In this document: positions 6,707-10,295 of the stretch, in pieces
Layout: the number at the start of each line of letters is the position of its first letter
How positions within the stretch are numbered: the stretch's first letter is position 1
Assembly: GCA_937900985.1 (NCBI GenBank)
Contig: CALCGM010000108.1
Span: 1 to 10,295 of the forward strand
Reading direction: 5' to 3'
Origin: an uncultured Planctomycetaceae bacterium
GTDB taxonomy: Bacteria > Planctomycetota > Planctomycetia > Pirellulales > UBA1268
DNA: 10,295 nt
Program-made: the position numbers and the translations under genes
Notes under the pieces: generated by a model
The model's database searches: none
The model's input: the letters and a program-made list of their open reading frames with translations, nothing else
Told to the model about the DNA's origin: nothing

Positions 6707-6751
6707 GCTGGGCCGAGGGCTGAGCCACGGTGTCGGTTGGCCTCAGCCCTC
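6698..6751. terminator. Bidirectional hairpin between convergent SpoIIAA-like and uvrC genes
   Basis: GAGGGCTGAG occurs twice in tandem (6698-6707 and 6715-6724), and its exact complement CTCAGCCCTC is at 6742-6751. Either upstream copy can form a 10-bp stem with the downstream arm. The first copy contains the TGA stop of the SpoIIAA-like gene and the downstream arm contains the uvrC stop. No T-run follows on either strand, so this may be a weak or Rho-assisted terminator or an mRNA 3'-end stabiliser. Confidence 0.5.
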
Positions 6752-8185
6752 AAGTGTCCGCTTGCGTCGCAGCAGATGGTGGTAGTGCTGCGCGAAACGG
6801 TGGGCTTCATCGCGGACGTATTCGAGCAGCCGCAGGGAATAGGCATCGCGGCTGATCCGCAGGGGCTCGGATCTGCCGGGCAGGAAGACCTCCTCCTCGC
6901 GTTTGGCGAGGGAGATCACGCAGGGAGGCTCCACGCCAAGGTCTGCCAGTGCCGCCATCGCCGCCGAGAGTTGCCCCTTGCCCCCGTCGATCAGGAAGAT
7001 GTCGGGGAAGGGGGCTCCTTCCCGAGCCAGTCGGGCAAACCGCCGCGACACCACTTCCGCAATGCTCTTAAAGTCATCGATGCCGTCGACAGTCTGGATG
7101 CGATACCGTTTGTAGCCCGGCTTGAAGGGCAGCCCGTCGATGAACTGCACGAGGCTGGCGACGGTTTCGGTGCCTCCGAGGTGGGCGATGTCGACTCCCT
7201 CGATCACCCGAGGCGGCTTCTCAAGCTTGAGCACGCTCTTGAGCCCCGCGAGCCCCTTCTTGGGGTCGACCGTAAACACCTCTGGCTGCACATGCTCCTC
7301 AAGGTCGCCCCGCTGGTCGAGTGTTTCCAGCAGCTTGATCTCGTCGCGGAGGCGGGCTGCCTTCTCAAACTCCAGCCGCTCTGAGGCCTGCAGCATGTCG
7401 TGCCGCATCTCATCGATCACCCGCTGCTTGTTGCCGTCGAGGAACGTCCGCAGCCGGAGAATGTCGCGGCGGTAGTCTTCCTTGGAAATCCGCAGGTTGC
7501 ATGGCGCTGTGCACTGATTGATCGAGGCCAGCAGGCAGGGCCGATACCACTGCCACTTGGCGTCGTCGGCCTCAATGTCGAGGGTGCAGGTGCGAAACTT
7601 GAAGATCCGCTGCAAGACGACCATCGCCCCGCGGAGGCTGCCGGCGCTGGTGAAGGGGCCGTAGAGCTTGGCGTTTTTTCGCCGCGGTTCGCGGGTCACC
7701 TCCACGCGAGGAAAGTCTTCGCGGGTGGTGATCTGCAGGTAGGGAAAGGTCTTGTCGTCTTTGAGTTCGGTGTTGTAACGGGGCTGCACGTCCTTGATCA
7801 GCCGGCTCTCCATCAGCAGCGCATCGACCTCGCTGTCGGCGTCGAGGTAGTCGATGTCGCGAATCTCACGAACGAGGTCTGCCGTCCGCCGCTCTTCCGC
7901 GGCGGCCTTGAGGAAGTAGCTGCCGGCCCGGCTGCGGAGGTTTTTCGCCTTGCCGACGTAGATCACGCGGCCAGCGGCATCCTTCATCAGATACACGCCC
8001 GGTGTCTGCGGGAATCGCCGCACCTTGGCTGCTGCGAGCGAGCGGTCGCGGGCCGCTGCGGCGTCGTCAGTGTCGGCCGGCGTGCTTTCCTCCGCATCAG
8101 CGATGCGGCTCGGCTGGTCGTCGCCGAGAGGGCCTTCGGCTGCAGCGGAGTCGTGGCCGCTCATCTCGTCGTTGCTGGCATCCAT
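6743..8185 (-). CDS. uvrC: UvrC excinuclease subunit lacking the C-terminal HhH domain
   Basis: UvrC makes both incisions in nucleotide excision repair after UvrAB finds the lesion. The 480-residue product has an acidic, low-complexity extension (1-52). The GIY-YIG nuclease follows (about 57-140: GVY 63-65, YVG 76-78, R84, E126, N138). The cysteines C200, C217, C225 and C229 match the spacing of the UvrC Fe-S cluster ligands. A UVR motif for UvrB contact lies at about 255-289. The RNase H-like nuclease spans about 328-475, with D332 (GVDIAHLGG), D400 (IDGGKGQ) and D459/H462 (RDEAHRFA). The protein ends at RRKRTLEG, directly after this nuclease; most UvrC proteins are about 600 residues and carry a helix-hairpin-helix pair there. 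The start at 8185 has no clear ribosome site, and ATG at residue 8 is an alternative. It lies downstream of pgm on the same strand. Confidence 0.94.
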   Translation of the reverse strand: MDASNDEMSGHDSAAAEGPLGDDQPSRIADAEESTPADTDDAAAARDRSLAAAKVRRFPQTPGVYLMKDAAGRVIYVGKAKNLRSRAGSYFLKAAAEERRTADLVREIRDIDYLDADSEVDALLMESRLIKDVQPRYNTELKDDKTFPYLQITTREDFPRVEVTREPRRKNAKLYGPFTSAGSLRGAMVVLQRIFKFRTCTLDIEADDAKWQWYRPCLLASINQCTAPCNLRISKEDYRRDILRLRTFLDGNKQRVIDEMRHDMLQASERLEFEKAARLRDEIKLLETLDQRGDLEEHVQPEVFTVDPKKGLAGLKSVLKLEKPPRVIEGVDIAHLGGTETVASLVQFIDGLPFKPGYKRYRIQTVDGIDDFKSIAEVVSRRFARLAREGAPFPDIFLIDGGKGQLSAAMAALADLGVEPPCVISLAKREEEVFLPGRSEPLRISRDAYSLRLLEYVRDEAHRFAQHYHHLLRRKRTLEG

Positions 8186-8197
8186 CGTAGGATTCTA

Positions 8198-8318
8198 GCG
8201 GTCTGTGGAAAAAGCCATCCATGGCCTTTTTCCACTTTGGCAACACCCGGAAACGCCAAGGCTTTTCGGGGTTGCCGATCGCCGCATCCTGCGGCGGCAG
8301 ACTCTTTCCACTGTCTGC
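8198..8318 (+). repeat. Structured dispersed repeat, copy 3 (about 121 bp, clearest terminal inverted repeats)
   Basis: This copy has four hairpins in the same order: H1 8205-8235 (nearly identical to copy 1), H2 8239-8276, H3 CCGC-ATCCT-GCGG (8282-8294) and H4 GCAGAC...GTCTGC (8297-8318). H2 pairs GGCAAC with GTTGCC and CCCG with CGGG. Where copy 1 has GCGAC/GTCGC this copy has GCAAC/GTTGC, a compensated pair change. The ends form a 16-position inverted repeat with 4 mismatches (8198-8213 against 8303-8318). The copy fills the pgm-uvrC gap: 20 bases after the pgm stop and 12 bases before the uvrC start. It is reversed relative to both genes, so the element occurs in either orientation relative to transcription. 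No target-site duplication is evident. Confidence 0.87.
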
Positions 8319-8338
8319 TCGGAGGCGGATGACTCCTG

Positions 8339-10192
8339 TCACACGCCTACGAGCGCACGCAGCTCCTTTTCCATCGTGTCGAGCCTTTCGGTGAGCTGCT
8401 GCTTGACGGCGGGAAGCTCGGCGGGGCTGCAGGGTGGGGCGGCGGTGAAGAGGTAGAACTTGATCTTCGGCTCGGTGCCCGACGGCCGAGCCGCGACGGC
8501 GTTGGCCAGCGGCGGAAACTGGTTGGGCTCGGAGGACTGCCAGCCAGCCGGGGCATCGCCGAGATCGAAGAGCATCACATCTCCCGCCGTGCCGTCGATG
8601 GCAGCGGTGGTGCCATCGGGCATGCTCGCCGTGAGGGAGGCGTAGTCGCGGGTGCAGCGAACCGGGAGGCCGGCAACTGCTGAAGGGGGGCTGCTCCGCA
8701 GGCCTGCCATGATCTCCTGCATGCGGTCCATGCCGGCGGCGCCGGGCAGGGCGATCGAGACCTGCCGCTCGAGGTGGCAGCCGTGGGCCGCGAAGAGGCC
8801 GTCGAGGTGCTGGTGTAGGGAGCGGCCTTCGGCCTTGAGGCTCGCCACCATCTCAGCCAGCAGCAGCGCCGCCACCGCGGCGTCTTTGTCGCGAACGTGC
8901 GTGCCGGCGAGGTAGCCGTGTGATTCCTCGCAGCCGAAGGCAAAGTGCTCTGGGCCGATCGCATCGATCCGCTGGCCGATCCACTTAAAGCCCACGAGCA
9001 GGTTGTCGATCGCCCGGATACCGTGATGCTCGGCGACCCGCCGCACGAGGCCGCTGGTCACGATCGTGGTGATCAGTCGGTCGGTCGCGGCGGTCTTGCC
9101 GGAGCCGGCCCGCGTCGTGAGGGTCCAGTCGGCGAGCAACGCCCCCAGCTGGTTGCCAGTGAAGGTGTCCCAGCCGCTGCCGGCTTCCAGGGAGAGCGGG
9201 GCGGCAGCGCCGAGCCGGTCGCAGTCGGGGTCGCTGGCGAGCACGAGGTCGTCACCGGCCGCCTTGGCCTCCTCGATCGCCCCTGCAAGCACCGCCGGGT
9301 TTTCCGGGTTGGCCACATGCCCGGGCACATTGGGGAAGTCGCCATCGGGTGTTTCCTGGGGGCCGTAGAGCCGCACCTGCGCGAAGCCCGCTCCCGCAAG
9401 CACCGGCACGACCGCCGAGGCTCCCACGCCGTGCAGCGGCGTGTAGAGCACCGAGACGTCTCGGCTGCCCGGTGTCGACTGCTCAAGCACCGCGGCGACA
9501 AACGCGGGGTCGATCTCAGCCTCCACAAACCGCACGCGGCCTTCGGCCACACCCGCTGCGAAGTCGCTCCGCGTCACATCGACCACGTTCATCACCCGGT
9601 CGATGATGCCGCGGTCATGCGGCGGGAGCACCTGCACGCCACCGGCCCAGTAGACCTTCACGGCGTTGTCGCTGGGTGGGTTGTGGCTGGCGGTGACCAT
9701 GATGCCGCAGTGGCTCTGGGTGTGCCGCACGGCGTAGGAGAGTTCGGGCGTGCTGCGGAAGCCCCGCAGAAAGAAGATCTTGAAGCCGGCTGCGAGCAGC
9801 ACCTCGCTGCAGAGCTTGGCGAAGTGTTCGGAGCGATGGCGGGTGTCGTAGGCGATCGTGCAGGTGGGGGTCTCACCAGCCGCCAGAACGCTGGTGACAT
9901 AGTCGGCCAGCCCCTGGGCGCTCTCGCCGATCGTGCGGTCGTTGATCACGTTGCAGCCCACGGGATACATCGTGCCGCGGCGGCCGCCGGTGCCGAAGGG
10001 AATCACCGTCCAGTAGGCGTCGTCGAGCTCCTGCCAGAGCTGCTGATCGATCCGCTGGCCCAGGTCGTCAGCAAAGGCCGCAAACTGCGGCAGGGTGAGC
10101 CACTCGCGGATCGCCTTGGCGGAATGCTCGGTCAGTCGGCCGGCGGCGTGGGCAGCGTCAATCGCGGTGAGTCGCTCGGGCGTGGCGGCCAT
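8339..10192 (-). CDS. Alpha-D-phosphohexomutase (phosphoglucomutase/phosphomannomutase)
   Basis: The 617-residue product is a full-length phospho-sugar mutase that moves phosphate between C1 and C6 of a hexose phosphate, most likely glucose, through a phosphoserine. All four family motifs are present: substrate loop FGTGGRRG (66-73), catalytic S169 in TASHNPP, Mg2+-binding DPDCDR (321-326), sugar-binding GCEESHGY (420-427) and phosphate-binding RPSGTEPK (569-576). The long form of about 600 residues with an N-terminal helical lead resembles the PgcA-type phosphoglucomutases rather than the ManB or GlmM types of about 450 residues. Substrate preference is inferred. AAGGAG (complement of 10198-10203) lies 5 bases before ATG 10192, a strong site. 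It supplies or drains glucose 1-phosphate for glycogen and nucleotide-sugar pathways. uvrC follows on the same strand beyond repeat copy 3. Confidence 0.95.
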   Translation of the reverse strand: MAATPERLTAIDAAHAAGRLTEHSAKAIREWLTLPQFAAFADDLGQRIDQQLWQELDDAYWTVIPFGTGGRRGTMYPVGCNVINDRTIGESAQGLADYVTSVLAAGETPTCTIAYDTRHRSEHFAKLCSEVLLAAGFKIFFLRGFRSTPELSYAVRHTQSHCGIMVTASHNPPSDNAVKVYWAGGVQVLPPHDRGIIDRVMNVVDVTRSDFAAGVAEGRVRFVEAEIDPAFVAAVLEQSTPGSRDVSVLYTPLHGVGASAVVPVLAGAGFAQVRLYGPQETPDGDFPNVPGHVANPENPAVLAGAIEEAKAAGDDLVLASDPDCDRLGAAAPLSLEAGSGWDTFTGNQLGALLADWTLTTRAGSGKTAATDRLITTIVTSGLVRRVAEHHGIRAIDNLLVGFKWIGQRIDAIGPEHFAFGCEESHGYLAGTHVRDKDAAVAALLLAEMVASLKAEGRSLHQHLDGLFAAHGCHLERQVSIALPGAAGMDRMQEIMAGLRSSPPSAVAGLPVRCTRDYASLTASMPDGTTAAIDGTAGDVMLFDLGDAPAGWQSSEPNQFPPLANAVAARPSGTEPKIKFYLFTAAPPCSPAELPAVKQQLTERLDTMEKELRALVGV

Positions 10193-10253
10193 GGGGGCTC
10201 CTTCATGGTGTCTGGTGGGCAGCAGCGGCGGTGTCTTGGCTGCGGCGGACGTG

Positions 10254-10283
10254 TTTATACTGCCCCCCCACCGGCCGCGGGAA
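10254..10283 (-). promoter_or_regulatory. Possible sigma-70-type promoter upstream of the phosphohexomutase gene
   Basis: On the minus strand TATAAA (complement of 10254-10259) is a good -10 match in otherwise GC-rich DNA. TTCCCG (complement of 10278-10283) sits 18 bases upstream and is only a weak -35. The -10 would give a 5' leader of roughly 50 bases. The weak -35 overlaps an inverted repeat (CCGCGG-TT-CCGCGG-like) that could be an operator. Confidence 0.35.
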
Positions 10284-10295
10284 CCGCGGAGTTGG

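Noticed and set aside
1905..8318. CRISPR array as an explanation for the repeats
   Set aside because: Copies are about 120 bp, separated by kilobases with genes in between, and there are no regular spacers or cas genes.
7400..8332. Long plus-strand open frame (310 codons) opposite uvrC
   Set aside because: It is antisense to conserved UvrC motifs and its end reads through repeat copy 3. No family features are visible.

Overview
The window is GC-rich and densely coded, with eight protein genes in short units on both strands and no rRNA, tRNA, CRISPR array or recognisable transposase. The gene mix fits a Planctomycetota bacterium, perhaps a Pirellulales member: a leucine-rich-repeat (LRR) protein, a DUF4259 protein, a secreted two-part alpha/beta hydrolase, a SpoIIAA-like protein and a phosphoglucomutase beside uvrC. 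That assignment is inferred from gene content and composition, not from a marker gene.

Left part (1-4100). A 2-oxoglutarate/Fe(II) oxygenase on the minus strand diverges from an ElyC/SanA-type DUF218 membrane protein on the plus strand. A large exported alpha/beta hydrolase follows, then a small helix-turn-helix protein (4099-4395).

Middle (4381-6750). The helix-turn-helix gene converges with, and overlaps by 15 bases, a minus-strand LRR protein. A DUF4259 gene lies upstream of the LRR gene in the same frame, separated from it by one TAA codon and an open spacer. A 280-base divergent region with two perfect short palindromes separates DUF4259 from a SpoIIAA-like gene, which converges on uvrC across a shared hairpin.

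Right part (6743-10295). On the minus strand, a phosphohexomutase gene is followed by uvrC. The encoded UvrC has its GIY-YIG, UVR and RNase H-like domains but stops before the usual C-terminal helix-hairpin-helix domain.

The most notable content is not coding. A structured element of about 120 bp occurs three times (1905-2023, 3949-4066, 8198-8318), each time just 3' of a gene. Each copy folds as a row of four hairpins and has imperfect terminal inverted repeats in at least two copies. The central stem differs between copies through paired changes that keep the base pairing. It looks like a MITE- or REP-like family maintained for its structure, and it occupies nearly all of the pgm-uvrC gap. 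The protein genes do not form one pathway; they are mostly housekeeping and envelope functions of a chromosomal core region.
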